This document shows, piece after piece, positions 21,808 to 33,846 of a DNA stretch of 64,000 nucleotides. The notes below the pieces were generated by a model. The model was not told the DNA's origin and did no database searches. It worked only from the letters and a program-made list of their open reading frames with translations. The stretch comes from Galaxea fascicularis (taxonomy: Eukaryota; Cnidaria; Anthozoa; Scleractinia; Euphylliidae). Positions within the stretch are counted from its first letter, which is position 1. Each line of letters begins with the position of its first letter. The position numbers and the translations under genes were made by a program. The DNA lies in assembly GCA_948470475.1 (NCBI GenBank), contig OX419346.1, forward strand, positions 742,651 to 806,650. Direction: 5' to 3'.

Positions 21808-23916
21808 CGTTAAACTTTCATTCAAGTTTTAATTGAGGTTTAATTTTGTACTGTGATAGCTTCCAATGTAAAGAATTTTAGTGGTTTACTTCGCCGGGAT
21901 TTGGATCAAAGTCTAAGATATGCACTCACTTTGAACAGCGGCTTCCACTTTACCTGGGTTTGCTCGATATTCTGTTCCCTAAAGTGTATACAATTTTCAA
22001 GTGTCTGGCGTCAAGCAAGAGCCTAGAGCAGTTACATCTCCGCCGGTTCTACATTTTCGTCATCAGTAGTACATCGAAAATCATTTGATAGGGTTTTATT
22101 TGTTTTCGTAAAGATCAGCCCCATCACTTTTGTATGGGAGTCCTATTTACCTCTAATGAGCAATTTATCGGCGAGGTTGCCGCCCATTACTGGAGGGTGA
22201 ATCAGTTGTCAGTCACCACAAGCTTCTCAGTCATGCCACAGTCTCAGCAGAAAAAGATAAGCTGGGGGGTTTTGCTGACCTTATGTCCACTGCTATTTCC
22301 AACCAGGTCCGAGTATTGGAAAAGGAAGACGGACCCTGGCTAAGCGAACACTTCCTGTACCTGAGCGTCCTTAGGGCTGTGTGATGTGTGAGACTTGATA
22401 AGGTAAATTGGCCACTGTAAAGAGATTAAAGATCCAACGTTTCGAGCGACAAAGGAGTATCACTCGGAGCTCCTTTTGAGGACCTCCAGGGTGCGGTTTT
22501 GGCCAATCGCCTTCCCCTAAGACAAGGCAAAGAACGAAACGGTCCATCCTGTCCTATTTATTGTGTAGCTGGAAAGAAGCGTTAACCATGACTAAGAAGC
22601 TGTTAATTGCAAAGGGCAATTGTACGGAGAGGGGTGCTCTGATTGAAGAGAGGGCGAACGTCTGGCTACCGCCGGTTGCCAAGAGAATATTCTGAGCCTG
22701 TTGTAGAAACTGAAAATATCTTTATTTCTCTAAATAATCAATCAATTTTAAATAAATTGCATCGATGATTTTAATAAATGTACTATTTATTTCCAATTTG
22801 AAAAATACCAAGACTGGCATTGATCCAAAATTTCTTATTTTGTATTAAAATCGGCTTTATAAGCATACCACAACAGTCCTTGTCGAACTTATGATATAGT
22901 TGAAAAATCCTCAAAAAAAAAGTCTTAAAACCAAAAACGACCTGCTTTTGCCATTGAAAATCAAAATATATACACAGCGTAAGTCTAAGCGATTCAAGTC
23001 CGAAATTTCATAACGATTTCTAGCTATAGCTATAAGATTGTTTTTCAACGGAAGAAATTATTTGTTTCTTGACGGAACAAACTCGTCAAATTTTGGGGTC
23101 ATGTGAATCAGCCTTTCTAAAGGCCAAATTTCCTAAGGCACTAGTTTAACAAAGAGCACCAAAAATAGGGGGGAAAAAGCATTTCAGTATCAGTATGCTA
23201 CAAAATAGGCATTGGATGGCGTTAAACGCAAACTAAGTAAAGTTGGGTTAGGTAGACACCAGTTTTTCAGAAGGTTCTGAAACGAGTCGTACATCTATCT
23301 ATCGATCTTTGGCATCTTGTAGAAAACGATACTGGTATCGATATCCTGACGCCATCGTCTTAGATTTTCTATTATGACCTCATGGCTTAAAAGTACCGGA
23401 TTGTGATTCTACTCGTCCGAGTAAACAATGATGTTACTCAAGAAAATAAAAATCGCTTTTCACTAAAACAGTTATCTTCTAAAAGTCACGTGAGAAGTGT
23501 CAAAGTGATTCGAAACAGCCTGCGTTCCGATATCGATATATATATATATTCATATATTATTGAACCTTCTGTTTCAGGAATGCATCGCTGCAATAACGAA
23601 AATAGTGTGTAAAATGAAAAACTGACAGGTTACCCCAGAATCTGAAAGTTTTCAAAGATCAGAAAGTTGACCCCACACTCCCTACAAGGTATTTTTAGAT
23701 TTTCCCGCACTCGGCGCCGGCTCCATAAAATGCTTCAAATTCTGCTGGGTTCATTGCACCGAGTATATCTGTTGTGATTGCCCAGAGTAATTCATTGGTT
23801 ATAGTGTAATGACACTCAATTGAAAATGGCTGCTAATTTGGAATACTATAAACTAAGACCGGAAGTCATTGGTGTAAATAAGTTCCAATAAATCAGAATC
23901 TACGTTCAAAGGAGCA
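21808..23916. other. Intergenic region upstream of CPT2
   Basis: About 2.1 kb with no supported exon. The first few hundred bp upstream of 21807 should hold the CPT2 promoter; no clear TATA box is seen. The rest is AT-rich, with a possible Penelope-type remnant near 22385-22660 and a short TA run near 23535. Confidence 0.5.
22385..22660 (-). mobile_element. Possible Penelope-like element remnant
   Basis: On the minus strand CGCTCGAAACGTTGGATC follows a short hairpin-like stretch, resembling the GAAACG block at the ends of Penelope-like elements. No coding part remains. Assignment is from pattern memory only. Confidence 0.3.
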
Positions 23917-25278
23917 TCAGCCATTAATCTGACATTGCCATAAATGCAAATAACACTTGGTTTTCTTAGCATGGGAGTTAGATGAACCACTGCAACTGCA
24001 TAAATAAAGTCCATCAACTGTCTTTGGTGCCAACTTGTAATCTAGAGCGAAATCAGTAGAACATGCTATCCCCAGTACTCTTTTATTCGGTGGCTCACGG
24101 TACGATACTGACGACAGGGCCCCTGAGGTGGAAGATTCTTCAATCATCTGGTACTCGCACGAATTGAAGTCGGCGGCTGCACTGGAATTAAGTTTAGTTT
24201 TCAAGATGGCATTTACAGCTGTTATAGAGTTTTCTAAACGGTTGAACCCAGACTGAAGTGCTCCATGAGAAGCGTTCTGAGCGTCATTCACTGCTTTAAG
24301 TGAATTGATGACAGAGGTTATCTGAACGTATCCTCGCTCGAGATTCTCTGCCCGGGCGCTCAAGTTCTTCAATTCTTGAAATCGAGACTGCAGCTGCTTT
24401 ACATTAACTGCCAACCTGTCGGTGGTTTGCTTTCCCAGCGTGTGATTTTGTCGCAGTCCGGTCACGGCCGATATTAACGCATCGTTACTGTTTTTCAAGG
24501 CGTTTACGGTCTTGTTTAACAGTTCAATCTCGGTAGTAAGATTTTTCTCAGTGGAGCAATCCACAGAGTCAACTTTTGAAGGTCTTGAAGCAGTTTCATT
24601 AATGATTCTGCCTTGAGCGGAAACCTGATTTTGGAGAAATTTGACCTGATTTTGTTGCTTTTCGACCAAACTGTCCACAGCCCTTTCTCTTGTCTGCATT
24701 TTTTCTTTCATCATCGACATGTTTTTCTCCAAATCTTGAATTCGTCGCAATAAACTCTGCACCGTTACTCCATTACTCATTCCAGTGTTCGGGGAACGGA
24801 AGTCCCCCTCATCGGTGCATACACATTTAGGTCCGAATGCCCCATTAATGGTGAGAATCACCAGACCTAGTGCTGCGACTGAAATAGCAAAAATGACTAG
24901 AATGAGGAACGCCACAAACATACTGAGATGAGTTCGTCCACGCTTTGGTGAACTGTCATCAGCTGATGAAGACGAAGAGCTGCTTGAGCGGCTCGAGGGC
25001 GATTCGCTGACTTGCCTCAGTGCGCGATGTGGGAGGGAGGGCGAAGGTATCGCCTGTTCGTAAATGAAATTTGTTTTCTTCCGCGGGCCCTTGGGTTGGG
25101 CTGTTCGAATACTGTCATATTCATGGAAATCACCACTGCCTTCATGACTGTCAAAGGCGCCGTTCGTGTGCACCTCGCCCCTTGATGAAATTGAAAGGTT
25201 CGGTGAATTGGGACAGCTGGACAAGCTTCCTGAAATTACACATGGTCGGATCAGCCTCTGGACACTCGGAGAGTACAT
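23917..25278 (-). CDS. Type II membrane protein with coiled-coil ectodomain
   Basis: A single-exon frame of 453 residues that I do not recognise as a named family. Residues 1-118 are polar and Ser-rich (poly-Ser about 97-105) and end in Lys/Arg, so they should be cytoplasmic. About 119-144 is one strong membrane helix (FVAFLILVIFAISVAALGLV). The rest should be extracellular: a long heptad-rich coiled coil (about 168-370) with many NxS/T sites (such as NETAS, NLTTE, NKTVN, NASHG), then a compact Cys-rich C-terminal module (NSCEYQM, GIACSTDF, YLCSCSG, CYLHLWQC). The layout resembles trimeric type II receptors, but no collagen, C1q or SRCR part is present. An acceptor-like CAG just before the ATG suggests a 5' UTR intron. 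It is oriented like its neighbours; no functional link is visible. Confidence 0.85.
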   Translation of the reverse strand: MYSPSVQRLIRPCVISGSLSSCPNSPNLSISSRGEVHTNGAFDSHEGSGDFHEYDSIRTAQPKGPRKKTNFIYEQAIPSPSLPHRALRQVSESPSSRSSSSSSSSADDSSPKRGRTHLSMFVAFLILVIFAISVAALGLVILTINGAFGPKCVCTDEGDFRSPNTGMSNGVTVQSLLRRIQDLEKNMSMMKEKMQTRERAVDSLVEKQQNQVKFLQNQVSAQGRIINETASRPSKVDSVDCSTEKNLTTEIELLNKTVNALKNSNDALISAVTGLRQNHTLGKQTTDRLAVNVKQLQSRFQELKNLSARAENLERGYVQITSVINSLKAVNDAQNASHGALQSGFNRLENSITAVNAILKTKLNSSAAADFNSCEYQMIEESSTSGALSSVSYREPPNKRVLGIACSTDFALDYKLAPKTVDGLYLCSCSGSSNSHAKKTKCYLHLWQCQING

Positions 25279-25789
25279 CGTGACCTGTTTGAAAGGATGG
25301 TATAATATTGTGAATGTTACAAAAAGAAAGAACTTTTGAAGTCTTAGTTATCAATCACTACTCAAGATCATCACGTCCATTTGATTCTGAACACATTCGC
25401 ATGAGCGAACACCATTCGTACGTGCTCTTTTCACGTAACAGAAATCTCTTTAATGTCAACAGATGTATATTTGATTCCACAGATTTACGTGTATAAATAA
25501 CCTCAACAACTGTGCGACATGATACGGGCATGTACTGCGTCACAGAGGAACCCACAGTGAAACACAAGTCACGTGCACGAGTGGGCACCCTCCGGAAAAA
25601 AAAGGTTGGTACTTTGAGTGTGATAAAATATAAAGGAGATCTGGGCTCAAGCGAACGTGTTGGTTGCCTTTGTATTATTTGTGAATTGTGTGGATTCAAC
25701 TGCGCTCTTAGTTTACTCCTCAGACTTAAACCTGTCAGTCAAAATGTGATTTAGTCCTGTTTCATAAGAACAGGCTGTGTTATGTCAAG

Positions 25790-26300
25790 TCATGAAGAGT
25801 TCTAAAGCCTTTAGCTGACTGCAGTTCGCATACTTTCAAGGTTCGAGAGAACGGCACGTTTAGATTTAATCTTTGTAAAGATCTCGTGCTTGAGTTTATG
25901 TAGTTCATAGTGACTGCAGAAACTAAAGGTCCAGTGCCGGCCTTCCCTCAACTTTTTACGCTGCCACAACCCAGCCCTGTTCCCCCATGCGTGGTTTATC
26001 TCTTCAAGTCATCAAGAGTTCGTTAACACCTCAGTTAAGCTTCCTTCAGCTGACTGCCGTTGGCATGCTTTCAAGGTATGAGAAAACGGCACGTTTGGAC
26101 TGACTTCACGTTTTATCGTAAAGATCACGGGTCTGAGCTTGCGTTTATGGAGTTCATAGTGACTACAGAGAAAAAAAGTTTACAAATTCATGTAACGATC
26201 ATGTAGCCTTCCCAGAACTTTGAACACTGTGCTAGCCTCTGTCGGTAACAACCCACGACCCCGCCCTCCCCCTTCCCCATGCGTAGTTAATGCCAAGCTT
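25790..26300 (+). repeat. Diverged tandem duplication upstream of the coiled-coil gene
   Basis: Two units near 25790-26000 and 26005-26300 share AGCTGACTGC, GAACGGCACGTTT-type, GTTCATAGTGACT and CCCCCATGCGT blocks in the same order. It lies 0.5-1 kb upstream of the gene start at 25278, so it could affect regulation. Confidence 0.6.
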
Positions 26301-26593
26301 TAAATGGAAAGCGTGTGAAGGTAAGGGGGGGGGGGGGGGTGTAATTGTGATGAAAGCGTGCCCAGCGCGAAATCTCAGATAAGGACAATTCTACTTGTTA
26401 CAGTTACGTAATAGTTTTGGTTGAACGGGCGCCAAGGCATGTGTCTTCGCTTGCCACTACCACTATTCTCAACGTGACGCTCTCTTTCACTCCTCAGAGC
26501 TCTCTGTCTTGTTACATTATCGCCAAAATGTTTTGTTGCCAGCAGAAAATTTTCAATGGTAGCAGTCTGTACAACGACATTGAACAGACAGTA

Positions 26594-26716
26594 AGGCCCG
26601 GTTCAAACGTCGAACTTCACATATGCCGAATCTAATTCAAATGAGGGAAAACAAGAGATTTTTGTCATTTACATTAGATTCGGCACATGTGAAATACGAC
26701 GTTTGAACCGGACGTA
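26594..26716. mobile_element. Short MITE with about 40-bp inverted ends
   Basis: The left end reads GGCCCGGTTCAAACGTCG and the right end carries the inverted CGACGTTTGAACCGG. Inner parts (CATATGCCGAATCTAAT and ATTAGATTCGGCACATG) also pair. Confidence 0.75.
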
Positions 26717-27427
26717 AGTTCCTAGCGTTTACTTGACAAGGGAAGAAGTATAGTATTCCAACAAAAACAATGATAATTGCGAACGGAAATTGAAAAATAT
26801 GAACGGAAGCCACAATTTAATTTAAAAACAGCTTTTTGTTTTTCTTGTCCGCACGTTTGTTTTTGCCTTCCCTGCAATGCGCCAAGAGAAACAAGAACTG
26901 AAAACGGATATAATCAATTTTTCTTCCTCTCTTCTTACCCGAAACAAACATAGTTGGGAAAAAAACACACTCACTGCGCTGGCAAATCCGCGACGTTCTA
27001 GCTTCCGTTTACCATGTCGCACTCACGCGAAGATATAGTTAAATTGTGCTCGGCAGGTCCAACGCGCGCTACAAAGCTTAGTTACGAGATGTTTGTACTC
27101 CCGGAACTGGTGAATATTGTAATAACTAGAGCCAAACAAAAAACTGAGGTAACAACAACGACAACTAGTACCCTGGCTCCAGAGGCCCTTTGAAAAAATA
27201 AATATCCTTGAAAAACCAAAATAATAGGCGAGTGGTAAAATCCCTAAAAAACCCAAAATAGAAGGTGAGTGGCCGCGGTTTCGTCGCGCAATTTCCCTCC
27301 TACCAAACCAAATAAATATCCCCTGGTGGCCATGGTGCGACAACTTGTCCATACACTTTTTTCGTTGTTCAACTCTGACATCCTTCACTGAGAAAAAATA
27401 TGGGAGAATCTAAAATACAAATATATA

Positions 27428-27585
27428 CCTGTTGATTCGAAACTGTAGTCGTCGTTTTGGGGCATACTTGTTGATTCGAATCCGTAGTCATATTTTGGGG
27501 GCGTGTTTCGTAGACTGTTGGCAGCATTTAGACATAAACCAACGAGTGTACCTCCTTCACCAGGGAGATTTTTTGTTGTACTCAA
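27428..27585 (-). CDS. Possible orphan coding exon (weak)
   Basis: A minus-strand frame containing a 2x repeated motif (YDYGFESTS and DDYSFESTG) that ends at a good donor (AACAG|GTATAT). There is no ATG at the frame start and no partner exon was found, so it may be a pseudo-exon or chance. No function is proposed. Confidence 0.2.
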
Positions 27586-28448
27586 CTACGACCTTTCTAT
27601 TTTTGAGGTTGTGAATATGATCTCGATCCTATTATGATGACTTTTCACGGGCACATGCTGACATTAAGCGTTCCTGGAAAGGCAACATTAAACATGTGCT
27701 CCGCATGATATTTATAAACTGCACTGACCGTTCCATATTTAGAAAATTTACTCACTTTGAAGTGAAGGCCATGCAGGCCAATTAATGTGAAGAGTGGAGA
27801 GAATTACAATTTCTCGATCAGCAGTAATGAACACATTGAAGCTGTGTAATGTACTGATCCTTCATAGTCTATCATTATCATTGATTATCGTCATCGCCAG
27901 TCGTTATCATTGTTGGTGTTTTCAGTACTGTTACGTTGTTTCATTCTGTGTAATTAAATGTCATTCAATGAAGCGTGGGAAGGTTGTCAAACTTTGTTGT
28001 TATATAGCTGGCATTTTTCCCGCTACAGCGCGCCCGTTCATTGGCTAGTTCATGGTCCTATGACATCTAACAATGAAACTGTTTACCGCCAAATGCATGC
28101 CATGAGCAAGCAACATTGCGAAAACTATGACGTCAAACGGGAAACAGTTCACTATAACCCGCGAAATGTTGACCGCTGTTGCACGTGACCAGAGCGTGCA
28201 GTTGAAGATGGCCTGATGTTGTCGCTGGAATCTCAGCGTGTTTTTAAAATTAGCCTTTGTTTTTGTTTTCCACCGGTTCGATTCATTTTGTATAACAAAT
28301 CACTTAATGACTGGTCCTTTGGGGAACAGCGAATTTTGTTTCCCGAGAATCTAAGTTTTTCCCGAGATGTTGCACTCCCTCAAATCGTGACGATTTTCTG
28401 GATTTTGTTTATACTAGACAAGTACCTATACAATCTGATTTACTATAC

Positions 28449-28625
28449 ACCTCATTCTAAAATGGCTCCCATTCTAATATTCTCTTGTTTTTATTCAAAT
28501 TGTCCCTTGTTGCCTCGTTCAAGGTAAAATATTCTTTTGAATTTTGCTCAGTCTTAAGAACGAGGCAACAAGGGCTAATTTGAATAAAAACAAAAATTTC
28601 TTAGAATGAGAGCCATTGTGGAAGT
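28449..28625. mobile_element. Fold-back element
   Basis: CTTGTTGCCTCGTTC (left) and GAACGAGGCAACAAG (right) are exact inverted copies, extended outward by AT-rich pairing arms ending in TCATTCTAAAATGG-type sequence. Confidence 0.7.
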
Positions 28626-29039
28626 AGGTACATAGCTGGATTTGTGAATGGTACGTGACTACCGAGTATTCAGGCCTTTTTTTTAATCTCCTGAAAACAT
28701 TTTTCATTAATGGTAATCTGTTAAGATATCTGTATGCTTGACCACTTGCGAACGCATGCTGCTGCACACGCGAGGTACCTTCCGAATCAAAGACCTTTTG
28801 ACCTAGCCTTAATAATATATATTATTATAGGGCTGTCTTGACCTCTTGTCTCCTCACAGGGATGCTGTAGGTTCTCTGTTCTCAGTGTTGTTTAACTGCA
28901 CGTGAATGCAAAACTATTCAGAAATTTCAGAAAACATTTCTCATAAAAGTTGGAGTAGGCAACAGATACCTTACATAGTATTGGTAAAATGAGATCCATC
29001 TCTATTTTGCACAACGAATCAGCGGTGTCGTCGCGGGCA

Positions 29040-29168
29040 TTAGGGAACTTTAGCAAAGAGGACGGCAACGGCAACGTCACAAACAATGGGGTTAACAATC
29101 ACTCTGCACGTGCGTTTTTTAAGTCTTGTACATATCTTTGCCGTCCTCTACAAAACAACAACGTCAAA
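29040..29168. mobile_element. MITE of the GACGGCAACGGC type
   Basis: The left part AGAGGACGGCAACGGCAACG and the right part TTTGCCGTCCTCT are imperfectly inverted. The same family occurs near 63500-63800 in intron 1 of gene A. Confidence 0.55.
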
Positions 29169-30307
29169 TGACCACCAGTAAACTGAGAACGGGAAATAAA
29201 GTACAAATATTTCGGAGAACTGAATTCGGGACAAATATCACTCAACGGAAGTCTACTAAAAATCAACGGTCCATTCCAGCCATTCCAAAAAAAAGAAAAA
29301 AAAGGCGGGATTGGGCAGGTCTTTACAAAACTTATACCAAAATATGTCTAAAAGAGATCATAAACCATGCAAGCAGATTATATCTTATTTCTAGTCTTCG
29401 ATTTATCACGGTAAGCCGTGACAGGAAGTCTTCAAGAGAACTCGTTTCAGTCTTGTCATCCAAGCCGATGTGGTGAGTCACTTACAACATGAAAAGAGGA
29501 TTACAGAATCCAAGAAAATCGAGTCCTAAAGGATGTGATACCTTTGCCGCAATCAACAACTTTAAATATCCTAAAGAAAAAAAAACGAGATGAAAAAAAA
29601 GATTCTGACGAAAAGCGGAACAACTCAACATCAACACATCCCAGATTTATTATTTTTCTTGGAATGACAAAGCAAGGTGTTTCCCACTTATGCGTCACAT
29701 ACATGTGGGCGACGTTCTGTATTTCTGCTCTTCGTAAGCGCTTTTGTTTTGCTCTCAGGATGGTAAAGAGTCCCACGATTACGGAGATACGCGCATTCAT
29801 GATGATAGACCTGTTAACTCTGCTACGTGCCGAAATCACAAAAAAGTAGTTGAAGTCAGGTGACTGTTTTAGTATCAGTGCTGTTATAATTAACAATTAC
29901 TGGGAATTAAACATAGTTAACTGTTGTTCATGTAGTGGAAATGTTCAAATAGTCATCTGCTCCAGTTGCTTTTAATTTTTCTTGACGGCGTCTTCAGTTG
30001 GCTAAAACTTGATATCAAACTACACTTTTCAAAGACCTCAAACTGGATGCGCACTAACTTACACCGATCACAGAGCACGTTTTATTATATCCTGATTAGC
30101 CTGAAAGATAGACCTTTGATCAAGGACAGCATCGTCTGTTAACACGAACCTGCAAATGCTGGTTCAAGATTATGATCACGACTCGGTCATAACTAAAGCA
30201 GTCCAAAACAAACTTGGCGACTCTCTGCGCGCGGCTACACGCATAAATTAGTAGGCGCGCGCGTACATTACAGAAACGCGGAAAACGAATTCATGTGAGT
30301 ACTTGAG

Positions 30308-30382
30308 CCTGGGTATTAGCTATACCATGCTGATGAGGCATAATAAGGCCGAAATAGCTGCCCATGGCTGCTAATGCTCGGG
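30308..30382 (+). ncRNA. Degenerate type I hammerhead ribozyme motif
   Basis: The core CTGATGA (30330-30336) is followed by stem II GGC-loop-GCC (30337-30350) and GAAA (30351-30354). The flanks 30308-30329 and 30363-30382 pair into a long stem I. Stem III would be the minimal TA/GC/TG hairpin, where the expected cleavage triplet GTC reads GCC (30360-30362). That single change should block cleavage. Such minimal hammerheads are known from Penelope-like elements and retrozymes. No coding element is recognisable next to it. Confidence 0.6.
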
Positions 30383-30781
30383 ATCAATCTTTATTTGATA
30401 GATCAGTTTAAGGTGTAATGCCCACTACCACGTGGCCATAGTGCCCAATGCGTGGCTTTAAGTTTACTAAAAATTGTGAGGTACAATTATACCTATCAAC
30501 TAACTACGTCCTTGAAGAACGTAAGTGAAGTCGCTTGCATCACCACGCGGCCTAGAGAACTTCACTTTGAACATACTGTTTTAAACCGTCTTACCTTAAA
30601 ATTCGAGGCCTTTTAGAACTTTCTTTATCATTACCTCCGTTGGTCAATATGGACACTTAATTTTTGGCTCATAACCAGATTACAGTGTCGAGGAAAGGAA
30701 AAAAAAAAGGACATGGCTATTTGCCATAGAATTAGACGTGAAACTGACGTGACCTCTGAACTGAACAATTGTGTGGGCAGA

Positions 30782-31188
30782 ATAGTGTCAGTTTTGCCCA
30801 AATCTCGCTTTAAAAGGTCGGCCTTGCCGAGAGCAAAGTTGCTCTTTGGAAAGCTGCATCGACACGCAATCAAGCAACGTTTTAAACCGAACGCCCTGAT
30901 GGCCAACACAAACAACAGCAAACTCTTGGTAAATTAAATCTACGAAAACATGTGGTTTCTAGGTTTCAGGACGGAAATCGTACAACATGACGCTTCAAAG
31001 TATCACATCTGATCCTAATTACATCACTTATCAGATCACAAGCGTCTGGCGCTAAAGTCGCAAGGGCGAAAAAGTAAAGAAAGTGGAAAAACTTACGTAC
31101 GGTTTTCGCGTAGAAATACCGAGGTAAGTCTTGTCGTCTCCTGATATTTACTTGAAGTCCCGGGTGTTGAAAAACGATTTTCAAGCGA
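30782..31188. repeat. Duplicated segment, copy 1
   Basis: Direct repeat of 32828-33212. Shared blocks include ATAGTGTCAGTTT, AACGCCCTGATGGCCAACAC and AGCAAACTCTTGGT. It keeps donor-like GAG|GTAAGT on the plus strand and GTAAGT on the minus strand. On the minus strand it encodes a hydrophobic stretch (LLLFVLAIRAFGLKR) that could be a signal peptide. Origin and function are unknown. Confidence 0.7.
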
Positions 31189-31499
31189 GCTTCTGTCAAG
31201 CCCTTTTTCTTTTTTGCAAAATTTTTACCCAGTCTTTAGCCTGGTCAAAAGTCAAGACCAATCTCACTCTCGGCGCTTAGAAATCATCCCAGACAACTAC
31301 GTTTTGAAGCTAAAGACTCCTTACCTCCGAAAGCAAAGCTCAACAATAACCTTCACTGCGCCAAACAGTCCGGCAACCTGATCGCCCGGGAGAGATAATC
31401 GCTCTAATAATCCATGAAATATTTGCATTCGCACGCGAGTGGTCTAAACGCACCACGTGACTGAATATGCCTCAGCTCAACCTGGGGAATATCCAGTGT

Positions 31500-31812
31500 T
31501 AGTATGTACTAAAACAGTGGATAGAGTTGAATGCGCGCGCTGATTGGCTACTCAAACTCCGGATATCCTGTGCTATTCACCTCCGAGCAATTCGCGCGGA
31601 ATTTGCGCCTAAAAGTGTTGTAATCTTTGCAGGAATAAATGGGTTAAAATCATCTTTTTGTGCTATATTATATCTCACCGTTTTAGTATATACTAAAGCA
31701 ACTATTCACCTCAGTGTTGGTGGCCAGTGGTGGATATTTACCTCGCTGCTTCTCGGCTTGGTAAATACCGCCACTAGCCACCTCCACTTCGGTGAATAGT
31801 TGTTAAATATTC
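31500..31812. mobile_element. Interspersed repeat, family F, copy 1
   Basis: It contains GTGGTGGATATTTACCTCG-type sequence and ends in CACTTCGGTGAATAGTTGTT. A related copy in opposite orientation is at 62410-62720. No coding potential. Confidence 0.5.
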
Positions 31813-31850
31813 CCCAAATGTGTGTTCCGAAAAATATTTGAACTGAGGAT

Positions 31851-32040
31851 AATAAACACAATAGCCTCCATTTGGCTTTGAAAATATGCTCGGATATTTG
31901 TCCTCGGCCATTTTACCATTTCCTCGGAGCTTACAGTTTTCCTCGAGCTACGCTCATGGAAAACTGTTCGCTTCTCAGAACAAATGTCTGCTGACAAATA
32001 TCCGATCACATTTTCGCGCCAAATGGACACTGTTGTTTAT
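31851..32040. mobile_element. MITE, family G, copy 1
   Basis: Inverted ends ATAAACACAATAGCCTCCAT and ATGGACACTGTTGTTTAT, with inner ATATGCTCGGATATTTGTCC. The same family occurs at 35146-35302. Confidence 0.75.
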
Positions 32041-32827
32041 GCATAGCTGAAAGCTATGCATAAACGTTATTAGACGTGGCAGACACTGCATTTCGATGGA
32101 AATTTTCCCTAACCGACTGAGCTTCATGATGCTCTAAGGAAAACTTTGCTCTAGGAGGTGAATAGGGTGAAACTAAGTATACTGATTCCGTTTGAAACTA
32201 AGGGGAGGCCAAGATATCAAAATTCATGCAAATATCTTTGAGAAAGAGAGAGATTTAGAGTGGGACGAAATAGAGAGGGGTGAAAAGAGGGGAGGGGGGA
32301 GCGTATTGTAACGTTTAATGTTAAATTTCTCTTCCTAATCTCCTAATCTGCAAATTGCAATCATCCTTCCCCACCCCCCCCCCCCTCCGAAAAATACATG
32401 GGGATACACACCACAGTACTACAATTAACACGGCTTACTATGGCTTTCTACCGCCCAGTTTTAAAAAGTCCCGGTAACGCATCTATCCGCATCTCTTAGC
32501 GCAATTAATTGGCCCAATGGGATCTTTATGTGAACGGATTTCCGACTGCATGCTGTTTCTCACCATTTCCTCCCGGCGGACCGCCAATCCTATGAACTAA
32601 CTATCTCAAGCATATCTGATATCAGTCGAGTTCACGGCACAGACTGCATTCAGATTCAACTTTATACGATAGGAAACGTTCAAATGAAGAATTCTAAGCG
32701 CGAAAAGCAGAGAAGTTGCGCTTTGAACAACAAATCTTTAGACATAAAATTTTGCTCTTGGTCATCACCATGACATACATTGCCTTGAAATGCTGGTGAC
32801 TTCCTTAACATTGCAGACATTGTGAAG

Positions 32828-33212
32828 ATAGTGTCAGTTTGTCCAAATCTCGCTTTAAAACGTCAGCCTTGCCGAGAGCAAAGTTATCTTTGTAAATCGG
32901 CATCGATTTACACGTTCTAAACCGAACGCCCTGATGGCCAACACAAATAACAAGAATAACAGCAAACTCTTGGTGAATTAGATCAACCCTACGGTTACAT
33001 TTCAGGCCGGAAATCGCACATTATCACACTTCAAAGTAACACATTACTTGTCAGATCACTAGCATAGCATCGCTAAAGTCGCAAAGGTGGAAACAAGTCA
33101 AAAAAGTGGAAAAACTTACGGTTTTCGCGCAGAAATACCGAGGTAAGTCTTGTTCGTCTCCCGATATTTACTTGAAGTCCCGGATGTTGAAAAACGATTC
33201 TGAAATAGCTAG
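32828..33212. repeat. Duplicated segment, copy 2
   Basis: Direct copy of 30782-31188, about 2 kb away and diverged by substitutions and small indels. The hydrophobic minus-strand stretch is partly kept (LLLFLLFVLAIRAFGLER) and then breaks. Confidence 0.7.
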
Positions 33213-33846
33213 CTCCTTGGTTCTTTGCTTGGTGATCGTGCGAGCCCTCCGGCCTTTGGCCTGCGGTATATTTGTGCGACGAAACCAAGGGCGAAATAAG
33301 CCTTATACTTAGCTGGCCTTACTGTCTGACAATCGGGCTATTTTTTTTAGACCTGGTTTTAATGTTTATCTCCTCTTGACCCTGTGGTATCAAGACAAGC
33401 TTAAGATTTATTTGCTTCACCTTTCTAAGAACGTCTTATTTTTCAGCAAAGGCTGAAGGCCGATTTATACGACAGAAAATTTTGGGTACGGCTCAGATAA
33501 AAATGGCCGGCTACCAAAAAAGATGGATAACGTTTGTTGTGTAAACCACTTTGCCCCCGAAAAACAGAGACTTAAACAGAGATGATATAATTCGATAAAA
33601 TGTTTGTCTTTTCCTGATATCTATACAATGTAGCTCAGTTTATGTGCTTATACATGTGTTTCTGCAGAATACAAGTCTTGGCGAAGCTTTTGATGCAGTA
33701 CTAACCAGACTGAGACCAAGATATTAACCCTTATCTGGTCAAAGTAATTCTCTTGTTATGCAAAATTACACACTGGTTTATAGGAGTTTGCGATGAAAGC
33801 ATCGGAGACACACGAATGAGTCGAGGAAAGTAAAAAAAAAACTGTA

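Noticed and set aside
29501..29896. 131-codon minus-strand frame with hydrophobic stretches
   Set aside because: Composition looks like reverse-read AT-rich DNA; no family motif and no partner exons found.
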